The notes: generated from the letters alone by a model not told the origin. Positions 14,880 through 23,202 are shown, counted from the first letter of the stretch. The stretch is 32,411 nucleotides of DNA from Clostridiales bacterium (GCA_004557655.1 SFGJ01000017.1:1-32411), one strand, 5' to 3'. Made by a program: numbers and translations.

Positions 14880-16613
14880 ATGTTTATGTCTGTGAAAGAA
14901 AGCTATGCCGGCAAAATAAACCGTAAGCTCAACAAAAAGCTCCATGTGATCGATGTGGCCGCGGGCCGTGTCCCTGCTGATCTTGTGCTGAAGAACGCCA
15001 CCTATGTCAATGTCTTCTCCAATGAGCTTGCTCACGGTGACATCGCCGTAGCCGAGGGCCTAATCGTAGGCATGGGCGAGTACCACGGCAAGGTGGAGAT
15101 GGATGTTTCCGGCAAGATCGTGCTCCCCGGCTTCCTGGATGCCCATATCCATCTGGAAAGCTCTCTGGTCAGCCCCACGGAGTTTGCCAAGGCTGTTCTC
15201 CCCCATGGTACCACCACTGTCATCACCGATCCCCATGAGATCTCCAATGTCATGGGCACCGACGGCATTGAGTATATGCTCCAGGCCACGGAAGACCTGC
15301 CGGTAGACGTGCGGTTTATGCTGCCCTCCTGCGTGCCGGCAACGCCTCTGGACGAGTCCGGCGCTGTGCTGGATTACCGGGCTATCGACTCCTTCTATGA
15401 TCATCCCCGGGTACAGGGTCTGGCAGAGATGATGAACTTTGTCGGCACCGTCAACGGTGATCCCCAGGTGGTGGAGAAGATCGTGGCCTCCCAGGCCCAC
15501 CACAAGAAGATCGACGGGCACGCCCCCGGTCTCAGCGGCAACGATCTCAATGCCTACATCGCAGCCGGCGTGTATTCCGACCATGAATGCTCCGATCTCA
15601 ACGATGCTCTGGCAAAGCTGGAGCGCGGCCAGTTTATCATGATCCGTGAGGGCACTGCCGCCCGCAATCTGGAAGCATTGGCGCCTCTGCTGTGCAGCAA
15701 ATATGTGGATCGTTGTATGTTCTGCACCGATGACAAGCATCCCAATGACCTGCTGGAAAAGGGCCACATCGACTACATCGTGAAAAAGGCCATTTCTCTG
15801 GGTGTGGATCCCATTATCGCCGTAAAGGCCGCCAGCCACACCGCCGCCCGGTACTTCCTGCTGAACAACCGCGGTGCCATTGCCCCCGGCTATCTGGGCG
15901 ACTTCGTTATCATTGATAATTTCAACGATTTCAATATCGAAATGGTATATAAGCGCGGCGAGCTGATGTACGACGGTCAACTTCGTGACTTCCCCTCCCC
16001 GGAGATTGATCCCTATCTGGTGGCCCGCGCTCACGACACTTTCCATTTGGGCAAGCTGACAGCGGAAGATTTCAAGGACGGCCGTCCCCATGCCATCATT
16101 GGCCTGGTGCCCGGCGAGATCACCTCGGAGGATGCCGGTTACATTGACCACATTGATGTGGAGTACGACATCCTGAAAGTAGCTGTTATCGAGCGTCACA
16201 AGAACACCCACCACATCGGCCTGGGTTACATCAAGGGCTACGGCCTCAAGGCCGGCGCTGTGGCCACCAGTATCTCCCATGATTCCCACAACATCATCGT
16301 GGTGGGGACCAGCGAGGAGGAAATGGCTGCCGCCGCCAACCGCATCGCGGAAAATCACGGCGGCATCACCGTAATGGAGGACGGCAAGGTTTTGGGTGAA
16401 GTGGCTCTGGGCATCGCGGGCATTATGAGCGACGATCCCCTTGTCATGGTCAACAGCGCTCTGGAGAGCGCCAAGGACGAGGCTTTCCGTCTGGGCGTGT
16501 CCCGGTCCATTGACCCCTTCATGACTCTGAGCTTCATGGCACTGCCGGTGATCCCCACCCTGCGCATCACCACCCGCGGCGTATTCGATGTCACCACCCA
16601 GCGTTATATTTGA
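14880..16613 (+). CDS. ade: Adenine deaminase
   Basis: This 577-residue protein hydrolyses adenine to hypoxanthine and ammonia in the cytoplasm. It is an amidohydrolase-superfamily enzyme: LPGFLDAHIHLESS with metal-binding His at 89 and 91, HGTTTVITDPHEISNV (about 109-124), then AGVYSDHEC and FCTDDKHPNDLLEKGH in the second metal and active-site region. The C-terminal adenine deaminase domain begins after about 420 (HHIGLGYIKGYGL). The length is normal. Two starts are possible: ATG 14880 is only 3 bases after AAGGAG, and ATG 14886 has a more usual 9-base spacing. It is monocistronic, with its own promoter and terminator. Its product is a substrate of the xanthine dehydrogenase operon at 23.2-30.3 kb. 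Confidence 0.95.
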   Translation: MFMSVKESYAGKINRKLNKKLHVIDVAAGRVPADLVLKNATYVNVFSNELAHGDIAVAEGLIVGMGEYHGKVEMDVSGKIVLPGFLDAHIHLESSLVSPTEFAKAVLPHGTTTVITDPHEISNVMGTDGIEYMLQATEDLPVDVRFMLPSCVPATPLDESGAVLDYRAIDSFYDHPRVQGLAEMMNFVGTVNGDPQVVEKIVASQAHHKKIDGHAPGLSGNDLNAYIAAGVYSDHECSDLNDALAKLERGQFIMIREGTAARNLEALAPLLCSKYVDRCMFCTDDKHPNDLLEKGHIDYIVKKAISLGVDPIIAVKAASHTAARYFLLNNRGAIAPGYLGDFVIIDNFNDFNIEMVYKRGELMYDGQLRDFPSPEIDPYLVARAHDTFHLGKLTAEDFKDGRPHAIIGLVPGEITSEDAGYIDHIDVEYDILKVAVIERHKNTHHIGLGYIKGYGLKAGAVATSISHDSHNIIVVGTSEEEMAAAANRIAENHGGITVMEDGKVLGEVALGIAGIMSDDPLVMVNSALESAKDEAFRLGVSRSIDPFMTLSFMALPVIPTLRITTRGVFDVTTQRYI

Positions 16614-16620
16614 TCTTTAT

Positions 16621-16664
16621 AAAGCAAAAGGCAGCAGGCGATTCCGTCTGCTGCCTTTTGCTTT
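16621..16664 (+). terminator. Terminator of the adenine deaminase gene
   Basis: A perfect 17-bp stem (AAAGCAAAAGGCAGCAG and its complement) with a 10-nt loop starts 8 bp after the stop. The T-rich part is within the 3' arm and in the following TTTATAT. Confidence 0.75.
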
Positions 16665-16674
16665 ATATACGGAA

Positions 16675-16702
16675 AAAACCGCCGACTTTTGTCGGCGGTT
16701 TT
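16675..16702 (-). terminator. Terminator of rplS
   Basis: AAAACCGCCGAC pairs with GTCGGCGGTTTT around a 4-nt loop. On the minus strand the stem is followed by a T-run, as expected downstream of rplS, which ends 17 bp away. It sits back to back with the adenine deaminase terminator. Confidence 0.85.
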
Positions 16703-16718
16703 CGGATCACGACGCTTC

Positions 16719-17060
16719 TTACAGCTTCTCTCTGACCTTGGCGGCCTTGCCGACGCGGTCACGCAGGTAATACAGCTTTGCGCGGCGGACAAAACCGGTG
16801 CGCACAGTCTCGATCTTCTCGATGGAGGGGGAATGTACGGGGAAAACCTTCTCCACGCCCACGCCATAGGACAGGCGGCGGACAGTGATGGTTTCCTCGA
16901 TGCCGCCGTGCTTCTTGGCAATGACGGTGCCCTCGAAGACCTGGATACGCTCACGGGAGCCTTCCTTGACCTTGACGTGTACCTTAACGGTATCGCCGAC
17001 GTTTACCTGGGGCATTGCAGCCTGCAGCTGCTTCTCGTTGAGAGCCTTAATGAGATCCAT
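16719..17060 (-). CDS. rplS: 50S ribosomal protein L19
   Basis: The 113-residue length is typical. Hallmarks are VNVGDTVKVHVKVKEG near 19-34, RIQVFEGTVIAKKHGG, ETITVRRLSYGVGVEKVFPVH and the basic end FVRRAKLYYLRDRVGKAAK. L19 sits at the 30S-50S interface of the ribosome. ATG 17060 follows TTAGGAGG. The usual neighbours trmD and rimM are absent. The gene is monocistronic, with a sigma-A-like promoter and a structured 100-nt leader. Confidence 0.97.
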   Translation of the reverse strand: MDLIKALNEKQLQAAMPQVNVGDTVKVHVKVKEGSRERIQVFEGTVIAKKHGGIEETITVRRLSYGVGVEKVFPVHSPSIEKIETVRTGFVRRAKLYYLRDRVGKAAKVREKL

Positions 17061-17157
17061 GGATGATTCCTCCTAATAATATAGGTGTTCATGCCGCCAC
17101 ACAGTGATGCTCTACCATCCTGGGAGCATCAGCGACAGAGGACCGCCCTTTTTACGC
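17061..17157 (-). ncRNA. Structured rplS leader (candidate L19 leader / r-protein autoregulatory RNA)
   Basis: Between the predicted transcription start and the rplS ATG lies about 97 nt. It includes a perfect 7-bp stem GATGCTC/GAGCATC (17106-17112 with 17124-17130) around an 11-nt loop, and AGGAGG near the 3' end. L19 leaders that control rplS are known in low-GC Gram-positives. I cannot confirm this one against the covariance model by eye. Confidence 0.4.
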
Positions 17158-17163
17158 CAGTAT

Positions 17164-17192
17164 AGAATAGCACACTTCCCCATTAAATGCAA
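17164..17192 (-). promoter_or_regulatory. Promoter of rplS
   Basis: On the minus strand -35 TTGCAT (17187-17192), a 17-bp spacer and -10 TATTCT (17164-17169) give a good sigma-A-like promoter about 100 bp before the ATG. Confidence 0.65.
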
Positions 17193-17207
17193 GCATATTT
17201 TTCCCCT

Positions 17208-17870
17208 TCAGCGGAAAATTTTTCCCTCCGTGTCCAACAGCTCCAGTCGCCGCACCTGCACAAAGTCCGGCGTAAGCTCCGGCGCATACCTCTCCACGGC
17301 TTTTTCCATGAGCTGCGGATTAAGACCCGGATTCTGCGCCTGCACGAGAGCGGTACATACAAGGCAGTTCTCCCCTTTCGTCCACTCCGTCCGAAGGATC
17401 ATGGAGGCAATGTCCACATCTGCCAGCTCCTTGCGCTTGGTGCGCTTTTGGATGATAATTTCCTCCCGATCAAACAGCTCCGCAAGCCTTGCGGCTGCGT
17501 TTTCCGGCACACCGCCGTCATACTCGAAAGTGACCTCCGCGCGCAGCATGGCAAGCTCCCGCACAGGCCGCTTGGCCTCGTAGCAATCCAGCACACGCAG
17601 ACCCTCCGGCATTCCGGTGTTGAGCTTTTCGGCAATACCGCTGCCGTCGCTGTCCTGGGTCACCTCAAAGTCCAGCAGCTCACAACTGCTGCTCTGGCCC
17701 ACAGGCAAGGGCAGCACGATGGAAATGATGGGGTGCGGGTGGTAGCCGTTGCTGTGCTTGATGTCCAGCTCCGTCCGGGGAAAGGCGCGCTGCACCGTCC
17801 GCAGCAGGTCCAAATGAGAAATGTAGGCCGCGGGGCCTTCCTTAACAAACAGCAATCTCAGCTTAGACAT
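17208..17870 (-). CDS. TIGR03936-type radical-SAM-associated protein (DUF2344)
   Basis: This 220-residue protein starts SKLRLLFVKEGPAAYISHLD, the signature opening of the DUF2344 family, followed by LLRTVQRAFPRT, NGYHPHPII and LPVGQSSSCE. It overlaps the end of the upstream radical SAM gene by 8 bp, so the two are translationally coupled. In some lineages the two are one polypeptide; here they are split. Function is unknown; the pair is often near rplU/rpmA and ribonuclease G, and RNA or translation roles have been suggested from that context. Confidence 0.85.
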   Translation of the reverse strand: MSKLRLLFVKEGPAAYISHLDLLRTVQRAFPRTELDIKHSNGYHPHPIISIVLPLPVGQSSSCELLDFEVTQDSDGSGIAEKLNTGMPEGLRVLDCYEAKRPVRELAMLRAEVTFEYDGGVPENAAARLAELFDREEIIIQKRTKRKELADVDIASMILRTEWTKGENCLVCTALVQAQNPGLNPQLMEKAVERYAPELTPDFVQVRRLELLDTEGKIFR

Positions 17871-19710
17871 GGCAAGTCCCCCCTACCATGTGATTGGCAC
17901 CGCAGCCGTTGCAGTGGGTACGGCAGTCCGGTGTGGTGATGCCGGCCTTGGCCTGCTGCAGCTCCCGCCACAGATACGCCTCCGTCACTCCGCTGGATAT
18001 CATGCTCCAGGGCATGATCTCATCCTTTTTGCGCTCCCGATTGGCATAGAAGTGTGGATCCAAACCGCACTCCTCAAACGCCTCCAGCCACCGGTCCAGA
18101 GAAAAATACTCCTCCCAAGCGTCAAGCTTTGCGCCCTTACGCCATGCGCTCTCCAATACTTTGCACATTCTTCGGTCGCCCCGAGCCAGCACCGCCTCCA
18201 AAAAGCTGGTGTCCGGATCATGCCAGTTGTAGGTCACAGTCTTGGTGGTTATGGCCTCCCGCAGGAGCTTCACCCGGCGCTCATACTCCTCCTTGTAGAT
18301 CTGAGGCTCCCACTGAAATGCCGTGTGGGGCTTGGGTACGAACCAAGAGGTAGACACCGTGATCCGCACGCCCCGCTGCTTATTGGGCGCACTTTCCCGC
18401 CATGCGTGCATGACACGGGCGGCCAGATCAGCAATCCCCAGCACATCCTCATCGGTCTCCGTGGGCAGGCCCAGCATGAAGTACAGCTTCACCGCGTTAT
18501 ATCCCCCGGCAAAAGCCGTCCGGCAGGACGCCAACAGCTCCTCCTGGGTCACATTTTTGTTGATAACATCCCGCAGCCGTTGGGTACCGGCCTCCGGGGC
18601 GAAGGTCAATCCGGTCTTGCGCCCCTTGGCCAGTCGCTGCATGAGGCTCATGGAGAAATTATCCGCCCGCAGGCTGGGCAGGGACAGGTTCACATGACGG
18701 TTCCGGCAAAACTCCTCCAGATCGTCGCACAGCTCCGTAAGCTGCGGATAATCGCTGGTGCTGAGGGAGGAAAGGGTCACCTCCTGATAGCCGGAATCGT
18801 TGCAGGCCTCCCGGCCGTAGCGCACGCACAGATCCTTACTGCGGTTGCGCACCGGGCGGTACACATACCCCGCCTGGCAGAATCGGCAGCCACGGATGCA
18901 GCCACGGAACAGTTCCAGCGTCACCCGGTCCTGCACGATCTCCGTGGAGGGCACGATGGTCTTGGTGGGATAGTAGGACTTGTCCATGTTTTCCACAATG
19001 CGCTTGCGCACTACTTGTGGGGCGCCCTCCTTGGCCACAATCTCCTTCACCGTTCCGTCCTCGTTGTAATCCACTTCATACAGGCTGGGCACATACAGCC
19101 CCGGCACCTGCGCCGCTCTGCGAAGGAATTGCCCTTTACTCCATCCATTTTTTCGGGCTTTACGGTGCAGATCAATGAGTTCTACCGTCACATCCTCGCC
19201 CTCACCCAGACTGACGATGTCCACAAAGTCGGCGATAGGCTCCGCATTATACATAGCCGTACCGCCGGCAATGACTAAAGGCGTCAGGCCGGTGCGGTCC
19301 GTACTGCGCAGGGGGATCCCCGCCAGATCCAACATATTAAGGATCGTGGTGAAGGCCATTTCATATCCCACAGAAAAGGCCACGATGTCAAAATCCGCGA
19401 TAGGCCCGCCGCTCTCCAGCGCAAACAGAGGGATCCGCGCCCTGCGCATCTCCTCTTCCATATCACCCCAGGGGGCAAACACCCGCTGACACCATACGCC
19501 ATCCATATGGTTCATCACACCGTAGAGGATCCGCATACCCAGGTTGGACATACCGATCTCATAGGTATCCGGAAAGCAGAAGGCGATCCTCGTATCTACT
19601 TGACCGGGGTCTTTTTTCACTGCATTATACTCCCCACCGGTGTAGCGGGCGGGCTTTTGCACCCGGGGTAAAATGCGTTCCAATTTCTTATCCAATGTAG
19701 AATCTCCCAT
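17863..19710 (-). CDS. TIGR03960-type B12-binding-like radical SAM protein
   Basis: This 615-residue protein has an N-terminal cobalamin-binding-like Rossmann domain (about 40-200: FPDTYEIGMSNLGMRILY and the SLGEGED end). The radical SAM barrel follows, with cluster cysteines 271, 275 and 278 in FRGCIRGCRFCQAGY, then a GLTFAPEAGTQRLR strand and the YFMLGLPTE segment. A C-terminal Cys cluster DCRTHCNGCGA could hold an extra Fe-S centre. Function is unknown; the domain set suggests a radical methyl or sulfur transfer. The ATG at 19710 has a poor ribosome site. A TTG five codons later (19695) lies 8 bases after GGGAG and may be the true start. Confidence 0.88.
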   Translation of the reverse strand: MGDSTLDKKLERILPRVQKPARYTGGEYNAVKKDPGQVDTRIAFCFPDTYEIGMSNLGMRILYGVMNHMDGVWCQRVFAPWGDMEEEMRRARIPLFALESGGPIADFDIVAFSVGYEMAFTTILNMLDLAGIPLRSTDRTGLTPLVIAGGTAMYNAEPIADFVDIVSLGEGEDVTVELIDLHRKARKNGWSKGQFLRRAAQVPGLYVPSLYEVDYNEDGTVKEIVAKEGAPQVVRKRIVENMDKSYYPTKTIVPSTEIVQDRVTLELFRGCIRGCRFCQAGYVYRPVRNRSKDLCVRYGREACNDSGYQEVTLSSLSTSDYPQLTELCDDLEEFCRNRHVNLSLPSLRADNFSMSLMQRLAKGRKTGLTFAPEAGTQRLRDVINKNVTQEELLASCRTAFAGGYNAVKLYFMLGLPTETDEDVLGIADLAARVMHAWRESAPNKQRGVRITVSTSWFVPKPHTAFQWEPQIYKEEYERRVKLLREAITTKTVTYNWHDPDTSFLEAVLARGDRRMCKVLESAWRKGAKLDAWEEYFSLDRWLEAFEECGLDPHFYANRERKKDEIMPWSMISSGVTEAYLWRELQQAKAGITTPDCRTHCNGCGANHMVGGTCHV

Positions 19711-19730
19711 CCTGTCGGTTTTTCTTTATT

Positions 19731-20321
19731 CTACCCTGTTCTCCCCGGATTAGCAAGTGCAAATTCCCGCACGGTACAGCAAATAATACCCACCATACCC
19801 ACCAACAAAAACCCCATTCTATGAAGCATCCACAGGCCAAGGCTTAAGGCGGCCAGTCCCATGAGCAAAACCAGTGTCACCGCCCGGCACACCTTGTCCG
19901 CCAGAAAGGGATCCGTCAGCCAGGCGACACCGATCCACAGCAGCCGTCCGCCATCCAAGGCCGACAGCGGCAGCAGATTGAATACGCCAAGCACAAGCTG
20001 CGCCCCGGCGAAGAGATACAACTCTTCCCTCCACGCCCCCGCCATACTCAAAAGCCAAGAGATCGTCACATTCACCAGCGGACCTGCCAGCACACACAAG
20101 GCTTCCCGGCCATAGGAGAGTCGTTCCCGGTCACGAATGCACATTTGTGCTCCGAAAGCCGATACAGACACCGTCTCCAGCCTGCCACCGCACAGCCGAA
20201 GGGCCAAATAATGTCCCATCTCGTGGCATACCGCCGCCAAAAGAACCGCCGCCAAGCAGATGAGCGGAGCCGCCCATATAAAAACTGCCATTAGCAGCAA
20301 AAAAGAGGGCGAAATGCGCAC
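19731..20321 (-). CDS. spoIVFB: M50 site-2 protease, SpoIVFB-like
   Basis: The start chosen is GTG 20321: the sequence directly after the upstream stop is AAGAGG, 7 bases from this GTG, and the protein then begins MRISPSFLLL as in SpoIVFB homologues. An ATG at 20345 lacks a ribosome site. The 196 residues carry the zinc motif HEMGH (33-37) in a membrane helix and a second motif SALDGG with Asp 123, with four to six membrane segments. This fits an intramembrane metalloprotease that in sporulating bacteria cleaves pro-sigma-K. The gene follows an M23-domain membrane protein, matching the SpoIVFA-SpoIVFB pair. Confidence 0.8.
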   Translation of the reverse strand: MRISPSFLLLMAVFIWAAPLICLAAVLLAAVCHEMGHYLALRLCGGRLETVSVSAFGAQMCIRDRERLSYGREALCVLAGPLVNVTISWLLSMAGAWREELYLFAGAQLVLGVFNLLPLSALDGGRLLWIGVAWLTDPFLADKVCRAVTLVLLMGLAALSLGLWMLHRMGFLLVGMVGIICCTVREFALANPGRTG

Positions 20322-20334
20322 ACACGCGCCTCTT

Positions 20335-21135
20335 TTACGCCACATAGTAGATTGGGTTTATGTAAACCTGATCGTGATACAGTTCAAAATGCAAGTGCGG
20401 CCCTGTGGCCACCCCGGTCTGTCCAACCTCTGCCAGAACATCTCCGCAGCGAACAGTCTGTCCCGCTGAAGCGGTGACGCATCTGCAATGGGCATACAGA
20501 GTGCTGAAGCCTCCCGGATGATTCACCGTCAGATAGTTCCCCAACTGGCTGCTCCGGGCCACCACCCCAACTGTGCCGTCTGCAAAGGAGTGGATGATCT
20601 CCCCCTCCTCCGCCTCCAGATCCACGCCGTAATGAAACCGTTCCTCCCCGGCTACGGGATGAAGCCTGTAGCCGAAATCGGAGGTCACCGCTCCACGCAG
20701 CGGCAGAGCATAGGCAAAGCCCAGCACACGCTGTGCAAGCTCTGTGTGCTCCGGCAAGCTCTCCGGGGTATATACACCGGAAAACACCGTGGCCGCCGTC
20801 TGTTCCGGGGATGCCGCCTCTTCCGGCTCCTTTTCACCGAACACGGCTATGTAAGCGTCCTCCAGAGTGTCCCGGATGCCGCCTTCCTTGGAAAAAGCCT
20901 TGCCGACAGCGGAAAAAGCCTCTGCAAAGTCCGTGTTCTCCCCAATGAGCCGCAGCAGCTTATCCCTGTATATGTCGGTGAGATCCGGCATCAGCAGCTT
21001 CACCGCCACCACCAGGACCAGCAAGATCCCGCTCACCGACAGGCGCACCAGCCGCCGCCGCTCCCTCTTGCTCATATTATTTTCCGGCCGCCGCTCCCGG
21101 TCTCTGCGCTCATAAGTTCTTGGATGCTCTGTCAC
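20335..21135 (-). CDS. Membrane-anchored M23 (LytM) peptidase-domain protein, SpoIVFA-like
   Basis: This 266-residue protein starts with GTG at 21135, set by GGGAGGG eight bases upstream. A very basic cytoplasmic N-terminus precedes one membrane helix (31-49), then an extracytoplasmic linker and an M23 domain from about 148. The zinc ligands look intact: HYGVD (His168, Asp172) and HLH (247-249), with LYAHC (His216) between. It could be an active peptidoglycan endopeptidase or a partner that holds SpoIVFB. Placement directly before the M50 protease suggests the SpoIVFA role. The intact ligands are notable because SpoIVFA-type proteins need not be catalytic. Confidence 0.8.
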   Translation of the reverse strand: MTEHPRTYERRDRERRPENNMSKRERRRLVRLSVSGILLVLVVAVKLLMPDLTDIYRDKLLRLIGENTDFAEAFSAVGKAFSKEGGIRDTLEDAYIAVFGEKEPEEAASPEQTAATVFSGVYTPESLPEHTELAQRVLGFAYALPLRGAVTSDFGYRLHPVAGEERFHYGVDLEAEEGEIIHSFADGTVGVVARSSQLGNYLTVNHPGGFSTLYAHCRCVTASAGQTVRCGDVLAEVGQTGVATGPHLHFELYHDQVYINPIYYVA

Positions 21136-21338
21136 TTTTCATCCCTCCCCTTAAAACACTATATGCGCCGTTTCACCCGGATAGCCCACGCAAGACAGCA
21201 GTCAAAATGCCAAAGTGTCCCAGGCTTTTTTTAGTAAATTATCCAAAAATACCGCATCCCTCGGGATTTGGACTCTTTTATCAAATTCATTTGTTTACTT
21301 CCGTGCAAAAATATGATTAAATAATAAAGGTAAGTGTA

Positions 21339-21356
21339 TGCGGAACTAACTCCGCA
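21339..21356 (+). promoter_or_regulatory. Small leader hairpin before the aminotransferase gene
   Basis: TGCGGA, six bases, TCCGCA form a perfect 6-bp stem about 45 bp before the ATG. The AT-rich DNA just upstream (21286-21323) probably holds the promoter, but several -35/-10 combinations are equally good. Confidence 0.3.
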
Positions 21357-21399
21357 GCTTATAAAAAGGAAACGGAAAAGTAATTGAGGAGGAATTATT

Positions 21400-22584
21400 A
21401 TGGTACAGTTTGCACACAGAATGGATCTGCTGAAGGGCTCCGAGATCCGCGAGTTGCTGAAGCTCACCTCTCAGCCCGACATCATCTCCTTTGCCGGTGG
21501 TATGCCCGCTCCCGAGCTGTTCCCCGTGGATCAGATGATCGAGGCCTCCACCGCCGTTCTCAAGGAGAATGGCCGTGCCGCTCTGCAGTATTCTTCCACC
21601 GAGGGCTTCCCCCGTCTGCGTGAGCAGATTGCCGAGCGTATGCTGGCTAAGAACAACATTCACACCGATGCCGACCATATTTTGGTCACCTCCGGCTCTC
21701 AGGAGGGTTTGGATTTTTCTGCCCGGGTATTTCTGAATCCCGGCGATGTGGTGCTGCTGGAGAGCCCCTCTTATCTGGGTGCTGTCAACGCCTTCAAGGC
21801 CTGCGAGCCTAAGTTCATTGAGGTTCCCACCGACAACGGCGGCATGATCATGGAAGAGCTGGAGAAGATTCTGGCTACCACCGAAAAGGTGAAGATGATC
21901 TATGTCATCCCCGATTTCCAGAATCCCACCGGCCGCACTTGGGATCTGGAGCGTCGCCATAAGTTTATGGAGATCGTCAACAAGTATGAGATCCCCGTGG
22001 TGGAGGATAACCCCTATGGCGAGCTGCGCTTCGAAGGCGAGTTCCTGCCCGCTCTGAAGAGCCTGGACACCAAGGGTCTGGTCATCTATCTGGGCACCTT
22101 CTCCAAGATCCTGGCTCCCGGTTACCGTCTGGGCTGGGTCTGCGCCGATGATGCCATTTTAGCCAAATACAACTTTATGAAGCAGGCCGCCTCCCTGCAG
22201 GCTTCCACCATCGGCCAGATGGAAACCTCCAAGTGGATTGATATGTTCGATCTTGATAAGCATGTGGCCACCATCCGCGAGTGCTACAGAAAGCGCCGCG
22301 CCGTGATGCTGGAGACTCTGGAAAAGAACCTTCCCGATTGCTGCACTTTCACCCGTCCCGAGGGCGGCCTGTTCGCTTGGGTGGTCCTGCCTGAGTACAT
22401 GGACGCCAAGGAGCTGCAGATGAAGTGCCTGGAAAAGAAAGTTGCCTTCGTTCCCGGCGGCTCCTTCTTCCCCAACGGCGGCCACGAGAACACTCTGCGC
22501 CTGAACTACTCCTGCATGCCTGAGGAGAAGATCGTTCAGGGTATCACCGCCCTGTGCGCAACCATCAAGGAAAATCTCCGCTGA
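21400..22584 (+). CDS. PLP-dependent aminotransferase (LysN / 2-aminoadipate aminotransferase-like)
   Basis: This 394-residue fold-type I enzyme has FAGGMPAPELFP near 32, TSGSQEGLD near 103 (phosphate-binding turn), PDFQNPTGRTW near 171, the VEDNPYGELRF Asp/Tyr pair near 200 and GTFSKILAPGYRLGW with the Schiff-base Lys near 229. FAGGMP and PGGSFF near the end mark the LysN/MocR-domain-like subgroup, which acts on 2-aminoadipate, aromatic or branched amino acids. It lacks a GntR DNA-binding domain, so it is an enzyme, not a MocR regulator. AGGAGG lies 8 bp before the ATG. High GC at third positions, like the core genes around it, and a strong terminator mark it as a stand-alone, well-expressed gene. 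Confidence 0.9.
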   Translation: MVQFAHRMDLLKGSEIRELLKLTSQPDIISFAGGMPAPELFPVDQMIEASTAVLKENGRAALQYSSTEGFPRLREQIAERMLAKNNIHTDADHILVTSGSQEGLDFSARVFLNPGDVVLLESPSYLGAVNAFKACEPKFIEVPTDNGGMIMEELEKILATTEKVKMIYVIPDFQNPTGRTWDLERRHKFMEIVNKYEIPVVEDNPYGELRFEGEFLPALKSLDTKGLVIYLGTFSKILAPGYRLGWVCADDAILAKYNFMKQAASLQASTIGQMETSKWIDMFDLDKHVATIRECYRKRRAVMLETLEKNLPDCCTFTRPEGGLFAWVVLPEYMDAKELQMKCLEKKVAFVPGGSFFPNGGHENTLRLNYSCMPEEKIVQGITALCATIKENLR

Positions 22585-22604
22585 TTGATCCCCTCAAATT
22601 ACAC

Positions 22605-22640
22605 AGGACCCCGGTTTGAGCCAAACCGGGGTCCTTTTTT
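22605..22640 (+). terminator. Terminator of the aminotransferase gene
   Basis: A perfect 13-bp GC-rich stem AGGACCCCGGTTT/AAACCGGGGTCCT with a 5-nt loop is followed by a T-run. The stop of the convergent ogt gene lies in the T-run. Confidence 0.92.
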
Positions 22641-23142
22641 ATTTAAAGGCATTCTTCTTTTCCCATTCCAGAAGCCAGGCTTTCTTATCCACGCCCCCGG
22701 CATATCCGGTGAGCGATCCGTCTGCCCCCACTACCCTGTGGCAGGGCACAATGATGGAGATGGGATTATTCCCCACGGCGCCGCCTACCGCTTGGGCCGA
22801 CATACGCTCCCTGCCGCATTTTTTTGCCGCCAGCTCCGCAAGTCGGCCATAGGTTGTGGTTTCCCCATAGGGTATCTCCAGCAGCATTTTCCAAACCATA
22901 AGCCTGAAAGGCGTTCCGCTCAAAGATAGCTTCGGTGTAAAGTCCGGAGCCTTGCCCGAAAAATACAGCTCCAGCCACTGCCGGGTTTCCCGGAAGATCT
23001 GTAAATCAATCCTTTGACCTGTCCGGGCCCTGCCGATGTCAAAATTCCTCTGCCCGGTCAGCCACAGGCCGCACAGGCATTCTCCGTCGGATCCCATCCA
23101 AATCTCACCCAAAGGTGAATCATATCTGTCATAGTAGCGCAT
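22639..23142 (-). CDS. ogt: Methylated-DNA-[protein]-cysteine S-methyltransferase
   Basis: This 167-residue suicide repair protein transfers the alkyl group from O6-alkylguanine to its own Cys. The active-site motif PCHRV lies at 133-137 (Cys134). TTYGRLAELA (recognition helix region) and GGAVGNNPISI precede it; SLTGYAGGVDKKAWLLEWE follows, with the conserved Gly-Gly and Lys. The N-terminal ribonuclease-H-like domain is present, so the protein is full length. GGGAGG lies 6 bp before ATG 23142. It follows the molybdenum hydroxylase operon after a large hairpin and is probably a separate unit or weakly read through. Confidence 0.95.
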   Translation of the reverse strand: MRYYDRYDSPLGEIWMGSDGECLCGLWLTGQRNFDIGRARTGQRIDLQIFRETRQWLELYFSGKAPDFTPKLSLSGTPFRLMVWKMLLEIPYGETTTYGRLAELAAKKCGRERMSAQAVGGAVGNNPISIIVPCHRVVGADGSLTGYAGGVDKKAWLLEWEKKNAFK

Positions 23143-23156
23143 GGTTCCTCCCGCGA

Positions 23157-23194
23157 AAGTAAGGCGGAGATCTGGTCGGATCTCCGCCTTACTT
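23157..23194 (-). terminator. 16-bp perfect hairpin after the xdhD-like gene
   Basis: AAGTAAGGCGGAGATC pairs without mismatch with its complement around a 6-nt loop, 8 bp after the stop of the operon's last gene. The following minus-strand sequence (TCGCGGG) is not T-rich; three Ts at the arm's end are all it has. It is probably an inefficient terminator or a 3'-end stabiliser. Confidence 0.6.
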
Positions 23195-23202
23195 GTATGA
23201 AA

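Noticed and set aside
20127..20144. The peptide MCIRDR in the SpoIVFB-like protein, well known as the translated Nextera adapter artefact
   Set aside because: The DNA here is ATGTGCATTCGTGACCGG, not the adapter ATGTGTATAAGAGACAG, and the reading frame continues into normal family sequence. The match is a coincidence of synonymous codons, so no assembly chimera is implied.
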